DNA of 64,000 bases, from contig NZ_SOGN01000063.1 of the NCBI RefSeq assembly GCF_004403395.1, positions 1 to 64,000 on the forward strand. Direction: 5' to 3'. The stretch is from Cryobacterium cheniae (GTDB taxonomy: Bacteria > Actinomycetota > Actinomycetes > Actinomycetales > Microbacteriaceae). Every line of letters begins with the position of its first letter. Within the stretch, counting starts at the first letter, position 1. Below are positions 9,433 to 19,522 of the stretch, in pieces. Both the position numbers and the translations under genes were made by a program. The notes beneath the pieces were generated by a model. It did not search any database and had not been told where the DNA came from. It saw nothing but the letters and a program-made list of their open reading frames with translations.

Positions 9433-10392
9433 TTAGGTCGCCGACGGGGTCGGGGCGAGCAGACCGGCTCCGTCAAGCACGGCGAGCACGGTCTCGTGCT
9501 GATTGAAGGCGTAGAGGTGCAGCCCGGGGGCGCCGCCGGCGACGAGTTCCCGCGCCAGTTCGGTGGCCTGACGGATGCCGATCTCCCGCTGGCCCTCTTT
9601 CGTCGGCTCCACCTCCAAAGCGATCGCTAGCTCGGACGGAAGCTCCTCGCCGGACAGCTCAAGGATGCGGCGCAGCCGTGCCGGGCTGGTGACCGGCATG
9701 ATCCCCGGCAGGATCGGGAATTCGACCCCCGCTGCCCGGGCCCGCTGGATGAAGCTGAGATAGTGGTCGGCGTGAAAGAAGAGCTGGGTGATCGCCAGGT
9801 TGGCACCGGCGGCCTGCTTGGCCAGCAGCGTGTCGATGTCCTGGGCGGCCGACCGGGACTGCGGGTGGCCGTTCGGGAACGCGGCCACGGCGATGCGCAC
9901 CTTCTCCCGCTCCCTTTTGATCGTGCGGGCGGCGGGGAGCCCCGGGATCACGGCCTCGCGGTACGGCACCCGTTCGGCCTGTACCCGGTGGATCAGCTGC
10001 ACCAGCTCCGCCGCGCTGCCCAGGTCGCCGAGGAAGGCCTCACCCTCCCGTGCGCCCTCCGGCGGGTCCCCGCGCAGGGCCAGGAAGCTCCGCACCCCGG
10101 CGTCCAGGAACTCCCGGATCAGTTGGCTGGCCTCCGCACTGGACGAGCCGACGCAGGTGAGGTGGGCCAGCGGGTCCACGGTGGTGGTGCGCAGGATGTG
10201 GGTGAGCACGTCCAGGGAGGAGCGGCGGGAGGAGCCGCTGGCGCCGTAGGTGACCGAGATGAACTCCGGGCCCGCCGCGGCGAGCCGCTCGATGGTGGCG
10301 TGCAACGCGGAGGTGGCGGCATCCGATTTGGGCGGATACAGCTCGAACGAGAACGGGATGTTCCCACACGCAGGGTCCGAGGTGTCAGGCAT
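9433..10392 (-). CDS. metF: 5,10-methylenetetrahydrofolate reductase MetF
   Basis: Flavin-dependent TIM-barrel reductase of 319 residues. It reduces methylenetetrahydrofolate to 5-methyltetrahydrofolate, the methyl donor for methionine synthase. The family's early FELYPPKSDAA motif with its conserved glutamate is present, as are LALRGDPP and ITQLFFHADHY, which line the FAD/folate site. It converges with lexA, leaving about 50 bases between the stops. No metE or metH is adjacent. The 218 bases upstream hold a short dyad but nothing recognisable as a SAM or cobalamin riboswitch. Confidence 0.93.
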   Translation of the reverse strand: MPDTSDPACGNIPFSFELYPPKSDAATSALHATIERLAAAGPEFISVTYGASGSSRRSSLDVLTHILRTTTVDPLAHLTCVGSSSAEASQLIREFLDAGVRSFLALRGDPPEGAREGEAFLGDLGSAAELVQLIHRVQAERVPYREAVIPGLPAARTIKREREKVRIAVAAFPNGHPQSRSAAQDIDTLLAKQAAGANLAITQLFFHADHYLSFIQRARAAGVEFPILPGIMPVTSPARLRRILELSGEELPSELAIALEVEPTKEGQREIGIRQATELARELVAGGAPGLHLYAFNQHETVLAVLDGAGLLAPTPSAT

Positions 10393-10533
10393 TGCTCCTC
10401 ATTCGACAGGTGCCGGTGGCCGGCTGGGGGCCGGGCGGCCGCGGACCGCCAGACCAGCGAGGCGGGTGTTCGCGGGCGGGTGCCGGGCTCGGCTGTCGCT
10501 CCATGCCAGAGGCCGGAAGGCCCACGGCAACGA

Positions 10534-10548
10534 TTACAAAAAGTGTAA
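10534..10548. promoter_or_regulatory. Small dyad between metF and hflX
   Basis: TTACA-aaaag-TGTAA lies about 145 bases upstream of the metF start and just after the hflX stop. It is in the only AT-rich patch of this gap, so it could be an operator or part of the metF promoter. No protein can be assigned, and chance occurrence of five-base arms is possible. Confidence 0.3.
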
Positions 10549-10610
10549 CAAGCACGCCGTCGCGCGGCCGGTCTGTGTCCGAATGTGTCGGGAGCGAAGG
10601 CCGGCGACTG

Positions 10611-12176
10611 TCAGCCGGCGGCGGCGGGCCGTACGACGAACGGCTCGAACTGGGGCTCGATCTCCGCGGTCACGAGCGCCGTGACCCGCGTCCCGGTCTC
10701 GGCGTACTCGGTGGCGAGCACCGTTCCCTGCTCGTGCAGCACCGCGATCAGGTCACCCCGTTCATAAGGGATCAGCAGTTCGAGCCTGATCGACGGCCGC
10801 GGCAGCAGGTCGGAGATGGTCGCGAGCAGTTCCTCGATGCCTTCGGCGGTGCGGGCCGAGACGAAGATGCCCTTCGGCCAGAGTCCGCGCAGCACGAGCC
10901 GGTCATCTTCGCCGACCAGGTCGCTCTTGTTGAAGACGACGATCTCGGGGATCTCCCGGGCGCCGACCTCGGCGATGACCTCACGCACGGTGGAAAGCTG
11001 GCTTGCCGGGTCGGGGTGCGAGCCGTCGACGACGTGCACGATGACGTCGGCGTCGGCGACCTCCTCCAGGGTCGACCGGAACGCCTCCACCAGCTGGTGG
11101 GGCAGGTTGCGCACGAACCCGACGGTGTCGGTCAGCGTGTAGAGCAGGCCGTCGGCCGTCGTGGACTTGCGCACGGTTGCGTCCAGGGTGGCGAACAGGG
11201 AGTTCTCGACGAGAACGCCGGCTCGGGTTATGCGGTTGAGCAGGCTCGACTTGCCGGCGTTGGTGTAGCCGACGATGGCAACGGATGGCACGGCGTTGCG
11301 CTTGCGGTTGGCCCGCTTGGCTTCGCGGGCGGGTTTCATCTCGAGGATCTGCTTGCGGAGCCGGGACATCCGGGTGTGGATGCGGCGGCGGTCCAGCTCG
11401 ATCTTGGTCTCACCGGGGCCGCGCGAGCCCATGCCGGCGCCGGCGCCACCGACCTGGCCACCGGCCTGGCGGGACATCGAGTCGCCCCAGCCGCGCAGTC
11501 GGGGCAGCAGGTACTCGAGCTGGGCGAGTTCGACCTGCGCCTTGCCCTCGCGGCTTTTGGCGTGCTGGCTGAAGATGTCCAGGATGACGGCGGTGCGGTC
11601 GATGACCTTGACCTTGACGACGTCTTCGAGGGCGCGCCGCTGGCTGGGCGCGAGCTCGGTGTCGGCGATGACGGTGTCGGCGCCCATCGCCTTGACGATG
11701 CCGGCCACCTCCTCGGCCTTGCCCTTGCCGAGGTAGGTGCTGGCGTCGGGCTTGGCCCGGCGCTGCATGAGACCGTCGAGCACGGTGGCGCCGGCGGTCT
11801 CGGCCAGCGCGGCGAGTTCACGCATGGAGTTCTCGGCGTCCGCGACGGTGCCGTGCGTGTACAGGCCGATCAGAACGACGTTCTCCAGCCGGAGCTGGCG
11901 GTATTCGACCTCGGTGACGTCCTCGAGTTCGGTGGAGAGGCTGGGCACGCGCCGCAGCGCGTTGCGGTCCTCGCGGTCCTGCTGCACGCCGTCGTGGTCC
12001 TCGTCGTCGTGTGACGGGCCGGATTCGGCCTGCAGGGCCTGCGCGGAGCCGCTGCGGAACAGCGAGTAGCCGGCAGCTTTGCTGTCGGCGCTGGCCAGAA
12101 CGCGGGCGACCACGTCGTCGGTCTCGTCGGGCAGGTTTGACTCAGTCATTCCTTTAACAATAGTTCCTCGATGCAC
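10611..12176 (-). CDS. hflX: GTPase HflX, ribosome-splitting factor
   Basis: HflX-family GTPase of 521 residues. HflX binds the 50S subunit and splits stalled ribosomes under stress. The N-terminal HflX domain includes the STYLGKGKAEEV region. A glycine-rich GAGAGMGSRGPGETKIE linker follows, and the G domain has GYTNAGKSS (G1), DTVGF (G3) and NKSD (G4). A GTG start at 12176 is preferred because GAGGGA lies seven bases before it. An ATG nine codons inside has GGA only one base away. The start codons of this gene and the divergent methyltransferase are 14 bases apart, so each ribosome site lies at the edge of the other gene. Confidence 0.94.
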   Translation of the reverse strand: MHRGTIVKGMTESNLPDETDDVVARVLASADSKAAGYSLFRSGSAQALQAESGPSHDDEDHDGVQQDREDRNALRRVPSLSTELEDVTEVEYRQLRLENVVLIGLYTHGTVADAENSMRELAALAETAGATVLDGLMQRRAKPDASTYLGKGKAEEVAGIVKAMGADTVIADTELAPSQRRALEDVVKVKVIDRTAVILDIFSQHAKSREGKAQVELAQLEYLLPRLRGWGDSMSRQAGGQVGGAGAGMGSRGPGETKIELDRRRIHTRMSRLRKQILEMKPAREAKRANRKRNAVPSVAIVGYTNAGKSSLLNRITRAGVLVENSLFATLDATVRKSTTADGLLYTLTDTVGFVRNLPHQLVEAFRSTLEEVADADVIVHVVDGSHPDPASQLSTVREVIAEVGAREIPEIVVFNKSDLVGEDDRLVLRGLWPKGIFVSARTAEGIEELLATISDLLPRPSIRLELLIPYERGDLIAVLHEQGTVLATEYAETGTRVTALVTAEIEPQFEPFVVRPAAAG

Positions 12177-12190
12177 GGTAAGTTCCCTCT

Positions 12191-12802
12191 ATGCCTTCCG
12201 ACCATTACTTCACCCCGGCACCCGACAGCACCCTGAAACTCCGCCAGGTGACCGTGCACTTGGGTGGTGCGGACCGTGAGCTGACCACGGCCAATTCGGT
12301 CTTCAGCCCGGACCACATCGACACCGGCACCCAAGTGCTGCTGAACAACGCCCCGACCCCGCCGCCCGGCGGCGACTTTCTCGATCTGGGCTGCGGCTGG
12401 GGTCCGATCAGCCTGCATCTGGCTCTCGCGTCCCCCCACGCCACGATCTGGGCCGTCGACGTGAACGAGCGTGCGCTCGACCTGGTGCGGCTGAACGCGG
12501 AAAAGCTCGGCCTCACCAACGTCACCGCGGTGCTGCCCGAACAGGTGCCCGCCCACGTGACCTTCCGCACGATCTGGTCGAATCCGCCGATCCGGGTGGG
12601 CAAGACCGAACTGCACAACATGCTGCGCACCTGGCTGCCGCGCCTGGAGCCGGGTTCGGATGCCTGGCTCGTCGTGCAGCGCAACCTCGGCTCCGATTCG
12701 CTGCAGCGCTGGCTCGATGGCGACCTGCCCGACGAATTCGGCACGTCGCGGCACGCCATCAGCAAGGGCTTCCGGGTTCTGCGGGTGAAGCGCCAGGGCT
12801 GA
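12191..12802 (+). CDS. RsmC-like class I SAM-dependent methyltransferase
   Basis: Methyltransferase of 203 residues of the MTS (small) family. The SAM-binding motif DLGCGWGP (around residue 65) and the catalytic SNPPIR motif (around 136) are both present. The NPP motif is typical of N-methyltransferases acting on guanine or adenine in RNA; RsmC itself methylates G1207 of 16S rRNA. The protein lacks the extra N-terminal methyltransferase-like domain of E. coli RsmC, as is usual in actinobacteria. It is divergent from hflX and convergent with dapF. The rRNA target is inferred from the family. Confidence 0.85.
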   Translation: MPSDHYFTPAPDSTLKLRQVTVHLGGADRELTTANSVFSPDHIDTGTQVLLNNAPTPPPGGDFLDLGCGWGPISLHLALASPHATIWAVDVNERALDLVRLNAEKLGLTNVTAVLPEQVPAHVTFRTIWSNPPIRVGKTELHNMLRTWLPRLEPGSDAWLVVQRNLGSDSLQRWLDGDLPDEFGTSRHAISKGFRVLRVKRQG

Positions 12803-12808
12803 ACCGTC

Positions 12809-12825
12809 TGGCGGTCCGACCGCCA
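12809..12825. terminator. Hairpin between convergent genes
   Basis: TGGCGGTC-c-GACCGCCA is a perfect eight-base inverted repeat between the stops of the methyltransferase (+) and dapF (-). No U-tract follows on either strand, so it is a weak terminator candidate at best. Confidence 0.4.
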
Positions 12826-12838
12826 CCGGCGGCGCGAC

Positions 12839-13720
12839 TCAGCCGAGGCGGAAAACCCCGTCGAACACGAGTTCCGCCGGGCCGGACAGCGACACATGCT
12901 CGCCGTCCTCGGTCGGGAACATGCGCACGCCCAGTGTGCCGCCGGTGACCTCGACCTGCCACTGGTTCGGGGCACCCGCGCCGGCCCAGTGCCGGGTGGC
13001 GAGGGCGGCGGCGGCGGCGCCGGTGCCGCAGGAGAGGGTCTCGCCGCTGCCGCGCTCGTGCACGCGCATCCGGATGCGGCCGACGCCGTTCACGATCAGT
13101 GGATCGCCCGGAAGCACGAACTCGACGTTCGCGCCGGCCGCCGGGTCCGGGTCGAGCTGGGGTATGAAGGTGAGGTCGACGCCCGCGAGCTCGTCCTCGT
13201 CGGCGAGGGCCACGACCACGTGCGGGTTGCCCACGTTGATGCCGAGGCCGGGGCGGGCCACGGGCAGGTTCTTCGCCCGGACGAGCGGTTCGCCGCCGTC
13301 CAGGCGCCACCGGCCGAGGTCGACCTGGTAGCCGGCAGCGCCGCGCTGCACGTCGCGCACTCCCCCGCGGGTGCCGATGCAGAGCGTGTCGCCCCGATCG
13401 AGCGTGGCCAGGCCCTGCTCCACCAGGAAGCGCGTGTAGACGCGGATGCCGTTGCCGCACATCTCGGACACGGTGCCGTCGGCGTTCCAGTAGTCCATGA
13501 ACCATTCGGCCCCGTCGTCCTCGGCGAGGGCGGCCGCGCCGGCGGGCAGGCTCATCGAGCGCACCGCGCGGATGATGCCGTCGGCACCGATACCGAAGCG
13601 GCGGTCGCAGATCGCCTGGATTTGGCCCGGGCTGAGCTCGATCTGTCCGGCGGGGTCGGAGAAAAGCACGAAGTCGTTCCCGGTGCCGTGGCCCTTGGTG
13701 AAATTCAGATCGATACCCAT
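12839..13720 (-). CDS. dapF: Diaminopimelate epimerase DapF
   Basis: Epimerase of 293 residues. It converts LL- to meso-diaminopimelate for lysine and peptidoglycan. The two catalytic cysteines are visible in the EMCGNGIR and LSCGTGA motifs, one in each half of the pseudo-symmetric fold. It starts 10 bases after the miaA stop, so miaB-miaA-dapF appear co-transcribed. dapA and dapB are in the same window (25393 and 30120), as is common in actinobacteria. Confidence 0.95.
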   Translation of the reverse strand: MGIDLNFTKGHGTGNDFVLFSDPAGQIELSPGQIQAICDRRFGIGADGIIRAVRSMSLPAGAAALAEDDGAEWFMDYWNADGTVSEMCGNGIRVYTRFLVEQGLATLDRGDTLCIGTRGGVRDVQRGAAGYQVDLGRWRLDGGEPLVRAKNLPVARPGLGINVGNPHVVVALADEDELAGVDLTFIPQLDPDPAAGANVEFVLPGDPLIVNGVGRIRMRVHERGSGETLSCGTGAAAAALATRHWAGAGAPNQWQVEVTGGTLGVRMFPTEDGEHVSLSGPAELVFDGVFRLG

Positions 13721-13730
13721 GGCGTCCAGT

Positions 13731-14738
13731 TTAGGAGGCCGGGTGGGGTGCCCAGTGCTCGACCGGCTGATCCGGGTCGGCCAGGCGGGTGAGGGCCTGG
13801 TCGACCCGGTCGGGCGCGTCGGAGTCGATCCAGTGAGTGTGCGGGGAGCGCTTGAACCAGCTGACCTGCCGTCTCGCGTACCGGCGGGTGATCTGCTGTG
13901 TTTCCACGATGGCCTCCGTCTGGCTGAGGGTTCCCGCCAGTTGGCGGAGGGCCTGGGCGTAGCCGATGGCCCGGCCGGCCGTGACGCCGGTCTCGATTCC
14001 GTTCGGGATCAACCCGCGCACCTCCTCGACGAGCCCGTGGGCCCACATGCCCTCCACCCGGGCGTCGAGGCGCGGGGTGAGCTCCGCGCGCTGGGCGCGG
14101 AGGCCCAGGGTGAGCGCGGGCATCCAGTAGACCGGCTCGTCGGGAAGGGCGGCGGTGTGCGGCCGCCCGGTCAGTTCCACGACCTCCAGGGCGCGCACGA
14201 GGCGCCGGCCGTTGCTGGCGCCGATGCGGGCCGCGGCGACCGGGTCCACGGTCTTCAGCCGGGTGTACAGCGCGCCGGGCCCCTGCTCGACCAGTTCCGC
14301 TTCGAGTCGGGCACGCACCGCAGCATCCGTGCCGGGGAACTGAAAGTCGTACACCACGGCGGAGACATAGAGCCCGGAACCGCCGACCAGAATGGGGACA
14401 CGCCCGCGGGACACGATGTCGGTGATGGCCGCGCGGGCCTCCGTCTGGTAGCGGGCGACGGTGGCCTCATCGGTCACCCGGAGCACGTCGAGCATATGGT
14501 GCGGGATGCCGCGGCGGTCGGCCACGCTGAGCTTGGCCGTGCCGATGTCCATGCCGCGGTAGAGCTGCATGGCGTCGGCGTTCACGATCTCGGCCGGGCG
14601 ACCGGCCTCGGCTGAACGTTCCGCAACGTCGAGCGAGAGATCGGACTTGCCCGTGCCGGTCGGGCCGACGATGACGATCAGCGTGGGGTCGGCGCCGGGC
14701 ACCGGGCCGGCGCCGGCCACCGGGTTCGGGCCGGGCAC
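13731..14738 (-). CDS. miaA: tRNA dimethylallyltransferase MiaA
   Basis: Transferase of 335 residues. It adds a dimethylallyl group to A37 of tRNAs reading UNN codons. The P-loop [11 protein letters not shown] starts near residue 25. The substrate motifs [17 protein letters not shown] and GGSGLYV follow. A short glycine/proline-rich N-terminus begins at a GTG four bases after the miaB stop. MiaB, encoded directly upstream, acts next on the same base. Confidence 0.95.
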   Translation of the reverse strand: MPGPNPVAGAGPVPGADPTLIVIVGPTGTGKSDLSLDVAERSAEAGRPAEIVNADAMQLYRGMDIGTAKLSVADRRGIPHHMLDVLRVTDEATVARYQTEARAAITDIVSRGRVPILVGGSGLYVSAVVYDFQFPGTDAAVRARLEAELVEQGPGALYTRLKTVDPVAAARIGASNGRRLVRALEVVELTGRPHTAALPDEPVYWMPALTLGLRAQRAELTPRLDARVEGMWAHGLVEEVRGLIPNGIETGVTAGRAIGYAQALRQLAGTLSQTEAIVETQQITRRYARRQVSWFKRSPHTHWIDSDAPDRVDQALTRLADPDQPVEHWAPHPAS

Positions 14739-14742
14739 CGGC

Positions 14743-16494
14743 CTAGCGCTCCCCGTCGGTGACGTCGTAGATCGGCGTGGTGCTGGCGCCGCTCACCGCG
14801 AGCGAACCCTCGCGCGGGGTGGGGAGGCCCGGGGTGGGCAGGCGCGGGGTGGGCAGGCGCGGGGTTGGAAGGCGCGGGGTTGGAAGGCGCGGGGTTGGAA
14901 GGCGCAGGGTGGGCAGGCCGAGGGAGACCGAGCCGGGGCCACCGGCTGTCCCGCCGTGGCCGGGCACGCCGCAGGACTCCGCCTCGAGGCGGTCCCAGGC
15001 GTCGCCGGCGATGGTGCGACGGATGCGCAGCGGCGCCCCGTCGACGGAGTCGGCGATCAGGTGGAACGGGGCCGCCTGGGTGACCGTGACGGTGACGAGG
15101 TCGCCCGGGCGGGGCAGGTCGGACCCCTCGGGCACGTCGAAGTGCACGAGGCGGCTGTCGGGGGCGCGGCCGCTGAGCCGGTGGGTGTCGGAGTCCTTGC
15201 GGCCCTCCCCGTTGGCGACGAGCAGTTCGACCTCGCGGCCGATCACGGTCTGGTTCTCTTCCCAGGAGATGCGCTCCTGCAGGGCGGCGAGGCGCTCGTA
15301 GCGGTCCTGAACGACCTGTTTCGGGACCTGGTCGGGCATCGTCGCGGCCGGGGTTCCGGGACGGATCGAGTATTGGAAGGTGAAGGCGGTGGCGAACCGG
15401 GCCAGCTCCACGACCCGCAGGGTCTCCTGGAAGTCCTCCTCGGTCTCGCCGGGGAAGCCGACGATGATGTCGGTGCTGATGGCCGCGTGCGGCATCTGGG
15501 CGCGCACCCGCTCGAGAATGCCGAGGAACCGCCCCGACCGGTAGGAGCGCCGCATGGCCTTGAGGACGCGGTCTGACCCGGACTGCAGGGGCATGTGCAA
15601 CTGCGGCATGACGGACGGCGTCTCGGCCATGGCATCGATCACATCGTCGGTGAAGGCGGCCGGGTGCGGGCTGGTGAAACGGATGCGCTCGAGCCCCTCG
15701 ATCTTGCCCGCCGCACGCAGCAGCTTGCCGAACGCGAGGCGGTCTCCGAACTCGACCCCGTAGGAGTTGACGTTCTGGCCGAGCAGGGTGACCTCGATGG
15801 CCCCGTCGTCGACGAGCGCCTGGATTTCGGCCAGGATCTCACCGGGGCGGCGGTCCTTCTCCTTGCCGCGCAGCGCCGGCACGATGCAGAACGTGCAGGT
15901 GTTGTTGCAGCCGACGGAGATGGAGACCCAGCCGCTGTAGCTCGAGTCGCGTTTGGTGGGCAGGGTCGAGGGGAATGTCTCGAGGGAGTCGAGGATTTCG
16001 AGCTGGGCCTCGCCGTTGTGCCGGGCGCGCTCGAGCATGCTCGGCAGGGAGCCCATGTTGTGCGTTCCGAAGACGACGTCGACCCAGGGCGCCTTCTTGA
16101 GGATGACGTCCTTGTCTTTCTGGGCCAGGCAGCCACCGACGGCGATCTGCATGCCGTCGTGGCGGCGCTTGACCGAGGCCAGGTGCCCCAGATTTCCGTA
16201 GAGCTTGTTGTCGGCGTTCTCCCGCACGGCGCAGGTGTTGAGTACGACGATGTCGGCCTCCGCACCGGCGGCCGGCACGTAACCGGCCGCCTCGAGCGAC
16301 CCGCTGAGGCGCTCGGAGTCGTGCACGTTCATCTGGCAGCCGAAGGTGCGCACCTCGTAGGTGCGGGCCCGACCCTCCGCGTCATGCGCCGCCGAGGACG
16401 GGGCGATCACAGTCGGTGCGCTCAGGCTCGGTTCGCTCAGGGTCGGCGCGCTCACGGGCGACGGGAAGGGGGGCATAGCGGTGCTGCTGGTCAT
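14743..16494 (-). CDS. miaB: tRNA-2-methylthio-N6-dimethylallyladenosine synthase MiaB with repetitive tail
   Basis: Radical-SAM methylthiotransferase of 583 residues. It methylthiolates i6A37 of tRNA. The UPF0004 domain carries three cluster cysteines ([20 protein letters not shown]). The radical-SAM motif is CNNTCTFC, and a TRAM domain follows. The family is usually 450-520 residues. Here a serine/proline-rich N-terminus and an unusual C-terminal tail add length. The tail contains seven tandem copies of an LPTPR-like pentapeptide encoded by a 15-base minisatellite. The tail lies after the TRAM domain and is probably disordered. The enzyme core looks intact. Confidence 0.94.
   Translation of the reverse strand: MTSSTAMPPFPSPVSAPTLSEPSLSAPTVIAPSSAAHDAEGRARTYEVRTFGCQMNVHDSERLSGSLEAAGYVPAAGAEADIVVLNTCAVRENADNKLYGNLGHLASVKRRHDGMQIAVGGCLAQKDKDVILKKAPWVDVVFGTHNMGSLPSMLERARHNGEAQLEILDSLETFPSTLPTKRDSSYSGWVSISVGCNNTCTFCIVPALRGKEKDRRPGEILAEIQALVDDGAIEVTLLGQNVNSYGVEFGDRLAFGKLLRAAGKIEGLERIRFTSPHPAAFTDDVIDAMAETPSVMPQLHMPLQSGSDRVLKAMRRSYRSGRFLGILERVRAQMPHAAISTDIIVGFPGETEEDFQETLRVVELARFATAFTFQYSIRPGTPAATMPDQVPKQVVQDRYERLAALQERISWEENQTVIGREVELLVANGEGRKDSDTHRLSGRAPDSRLVHFDVPEGSDLPRPGDLVTVTVTQAAPFHLIADSVDGAPLRIRRTIAGDAWDRLEAESCGVPGHGGTAGGPGSVSLGLPTLRLPTPRLPTPRLPTPRLPTPRLPTPGLPTPREGSLAVSGASTTPIYDVTDGER
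14816..14920. repeat. 15-bp minisatellite, seven copies, in the miaB 3' end
   Basis: Seven tandem 15-base units on the plus strand. The types are GGGGTGGGCAGGCGC (copies 2-3) and GGGGTTGGAAGGCGC (copies 4-6), with diverged end copies. Because 15 is five codons, the array stays in frame and encodes LPTPR-like pentapeptides. Blocks of identical neighbours suggest recent slippage or unequal exchange. Confidence 0.9.
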
Positions 16495-16530
16495 AGTGGA
16501 TACCAGCTTACGCGTGGCACCTCCGAAACC

Positions 16531-16550
16531 GGGCCGGGTCGCCCCGGCCC
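16531..16550 (-). terminator. GC-rich hairpin after recX
   Basis: GGGCCGGG and CCCGGCCC pair perfectly with a four-base loop, just downstream of the recX stop and upstream of miaB on the minus strand. It is followed by GGTTTC rather than a clean U-tract. It could end the recA-recX transcript, in the manner of actinobacterial non-canonical terminators. Confidence 0.45.
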
Positions 16551-16555
16551 GCTCC

Positions 16556-17401
16556 CTACTGGAACCGCACCCGGGACGGCGAACCGCCGCGGGAGGCCAG
16601 GGCGGCCTTGACCGCCACGCGCACGATGGACCAGGAATAGCCCTTACGCATCAGGAACGCGTTGAGGCGACGGTCGATGGTCTGGTCGTCGAGCCGACCG
16701 AGCTGCCCCACCCGCTTCACGGCGATTTCGATGGCCCGTTCCGTTTCGTCGTCGGGCATCTCGTCGAGCTTGGACAGGATCAGGTCCTGATCGAGCCCGC
16801 GGCGGCGCATCTCCGCCTGCACGCCGGAGCGTCCCAGGCCCTTGCGCTCGTGGTGGCTGTGCACGATCTGGTCGGCGAGGCGGCCCTCGTCGATGTATGA
16901 CAGCTCCGTGAATCGCTCGATGATCTTCTCGATCTCGTGCTCGGCGACCTCCGTGCCGGCCAGCACCAGACGGGCCTCGGACGCCGACAGCGACCGGCCG
17001 CGCAGGCGCTGCCGAAGCACCCCCTCGGCATGCTCGCGTTCGACTGCGACGCGGGCCGCCTGGCTCTCGGGGGTCTCGTCCTCTTTGTCGTCGTCGTCGT
17101 CCTCATACTTCTCGACGCCATACGGCGCGTCATCAGCGTCGTCGGAACCTTCAGCACCGTCAACACCGTCAGCGTTGTCGGTGCTGTCGGCGGCGGTGCT
17201 GTCGGCGGCGGTGCTGTCGGCGGCGGCGCCATGCGACGCGGCCGGAACGCCGCCGAGGTACGTGACCGGAGCGAGTCGCTCTTCGACGATGGGCGCCACC
17301 TCTGGCTCGGCTGCCCGGGTCGCGGCGGTGCCGCGTGCCGCATTCTTGCGGCGGGCCGCACTCAGCGACGCGACCTCGTCGGCCGGCTCGAAGTGGACCA
17401 C
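16556..17401 (-). CDS. recX: Regulatory protein RecX with long acidic N-terminus
   Basis: RecX modulates RecA filament growth. The three-helix repeats lie in the C-terminal 160 residues, with [15 protein letters not shown] and [21 protein letters not shown] as characteristic stretches. The protein is 281 residues, whereas many RecX proteins are 150-200. The extra N-terminal 110 or so residues are of low complexity, with AADST repeats and a run of aspartates, and are probably disordered. The GTG start is three bases after the recA stop, so the two genes are co-transcribed and probably translationally coupled. Confidence 0.9.
   Translation of the reverse strand: MVHFEPADEVASLSAARRKNAARGTAATRAAEPEVAPIVEERLAPVTYLGGVPAASHGAAADSTAADSTAADSTDNADGVDGAEGSDDADDAPYGVEKYEDDDDDKEDETPESQAARVAVEREHAEGVLRQRLRGRSLSASEARLVLAGTEVAEHEIEKIIERFTELSYIDEGRLADQIVHSHHERKGLGRSGVQAEMRRRGLDQDLILSKLDEMPDDETERAIEIAVKRVGQLGRLDDQTIDRRLNAFLMRKGYSWSIVRVAVKAALASRGGSPSRVRFQ
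17181..17225. repeat. 15-bp tandem repeat, three perfect copies, in recX
   Basis: GTGCTGTCGGCGGCG occurs three times in tandem without a mismatch. On the coding strand it gives repeated AADST units in the disordered N-terminal part of RecX. Perfect identity suggests a recent or actively changing array. Confidence 0.9.
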
Positions 17402-17404
17402 GCG

Positions 17405-18538
<1,134 letters not shown>

Positions 18539-18747
18539 GAGTGGTCTCCTTCGGTCGTGCGTTTCGGCGCCTATAGGCTGTCGCGTTTGGCTACCGGGAA
18601 GACCCCGACACCCGCTCTCAACAAGGCATGTGCTCTCTGTCGCTGACAAAAACCGACTGTACGCGGCACGTCCGACACAGGCCGGAACGGGCAACGGCAG
18701 TGGATAAGCCTTCTTCGACTCCTGCTGTGGAGGAGTCTATCAAAATG

Positions 18748-18761
18748 CGAACACGCATTCG
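18748..18761. promoter_or_regulatory. LexA (SOS) box of recA
   Basis: CGAAC-ACGC-ATTCG fits the actinobacterial LexA consensus with one altered base in the right arm. It is about 210 bases upstream of recA and about 35 bases beyond the stop of the DUF3046 gene. The recA promoter therefore probably sits here and the transcript has a leader near 200 bases. Confidence 0.75.
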
Positions 18762-18796
18762 ATGATTTGCGGAATGCGAGGCGTGTCGGGCGAAGG

Positions 18797-19018
18797 CTAG
18801 TTGCAGGCGGCGGGGAGTCCTGCGCCGTACCAGCGGGCTTTCGGCACATCCGTCTCGGCGCAGAGCGCCAGCCAGACGTCACGCGCCGAAGCACCGCCGG
18901 CCAGAGCCTGGTCGGCGGTGCTTCCGAACGCGGTCAGGATGAGATCGCGAGTGAGGACGCGGCCGTAGCCGTCGCCGAACTCGTCGCTCAAAGCCTGACG
19001 GAACTCACTGAGTCGCAT
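18797..19018 (-). CDS. DUF3046 family protein
   Basis: Small protein of 73 residues that begins MRLSEFRQALSDEFG and has a tryptophan-containing centre (DVWLALC). It matches the DUF3046 family, which is confined to actinobacteria and typically sits immediately upstream of recA. The start is nine bases after the clgR stop on the same strand. The function is unknown. The fixed position next to recA hints at a link to DNA repair or simply shared transcription. No membrane segment or metal-binding motif is evident. Confidence 0.85.
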   Translation of the reverse strand: MRLSEFRQALSDEFGDGYGRVLTRDLILTAFGSTADQALAGGASARDVWLALCAETDVPKARWYGAGLPAACN

Positions 19019-19027
19019 GGAGGGGAG

Positions 19028-19333
19028 CTAGCGCACCATCATGCCGTCGTAGGTGGCTACGAGTTCGTCGGGCACGGTGTCGGGGAACCTGTCGAGTCCC
19101 TCGATGACGGCAAGGCGGTCGCCGACCTCCCGCATGATGACCGAGATCGGGGTTTCCAACGCCTCAGCAACGGACGCCAAAATCTCGGAAGACGCTTCCT
19201 TCTGGCCACGCTCCACCTCGCTCAGATATCCGAGGGCCACGCTGGCCCTGCTCGCTACCTGACGGAGTGTGCGCCCTTTCTGCAGGCGGAAGTCCCTGAG
19301 TACATCGCCGATTTCCTGTCGAACAAGAATCAT
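19028..19333 (-). CDS. clgR: XRE-family regulator ClgR
   Basis: Regulator of 101 residues. It has an N-terminal Cro/C1-type helix-turn-helix (GRTLRQVASRASVALGYLSE) and a short C-terminal tail. ClgR activates clp protease and other protein-quality genes in actinobacteria and is itself degraded by ClpP. The neighbourhood, cinA upstream and DUF3046/recA downstream, is the usual one. AAGGAGG lies five bases before the ATG. A candidate dyad lies about 35 bases upstream, possibly for autoregulation. The tail ends DGMMVR rather than the Ala-Ala degron described for some ClgR proteins, so its turnover signal may differ. Confidence 0.88.
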   Translation of the reverse strand: MILVRQEIGDVLRDFRLQKGRTLRQVASRASVALGYLSEVERGQKEASSEILASVAEALETPISVIMREVGDRLAVIEGLDRFPDTVPDELVATYDGMMVR

Positions 19334-19367
19334 CGGAACCTCCTTCTCGTACTGATTAAGGATTGCT

Positions 19368-19386
19368 TATCAAGTACTGCTTGATA
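19368..19386. promoter_or_regulatory. Dyad upstream of clgR
   Basis: TATCAAG-tactg-CTTGATA is a perfect seven-base inverted repeat with a five-base centre, 35 bases upstream of the clgR start. It is in an AT-richer stretch of the 188-base gap between cinA and clgR. It does not match the published CGC-N5-GCG type ClgR motif, so either another regulator binds here or the motif differs in this lineage. Confidence 0.5.
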
Positions 19387-19522
19387 CTTCTGGCGCCCAC
19401 TCAACCGGGAGGTTTCGTGTGTTGGATCGCAAGAGTACTACAACCTTCAACACCCTGACACTACCGACCACGACTGGGCTTTTCTTGTGAATACGCTCGT
19501 TGTAACCGAGGCTTTCGGGGAA

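Noticed and set aside
10393-10610. SAM or cobalamin riboswitch upstream of metF
   Set aside because: No conserved riboswitch core could be recognised; only a short AT-rich dyad is present.
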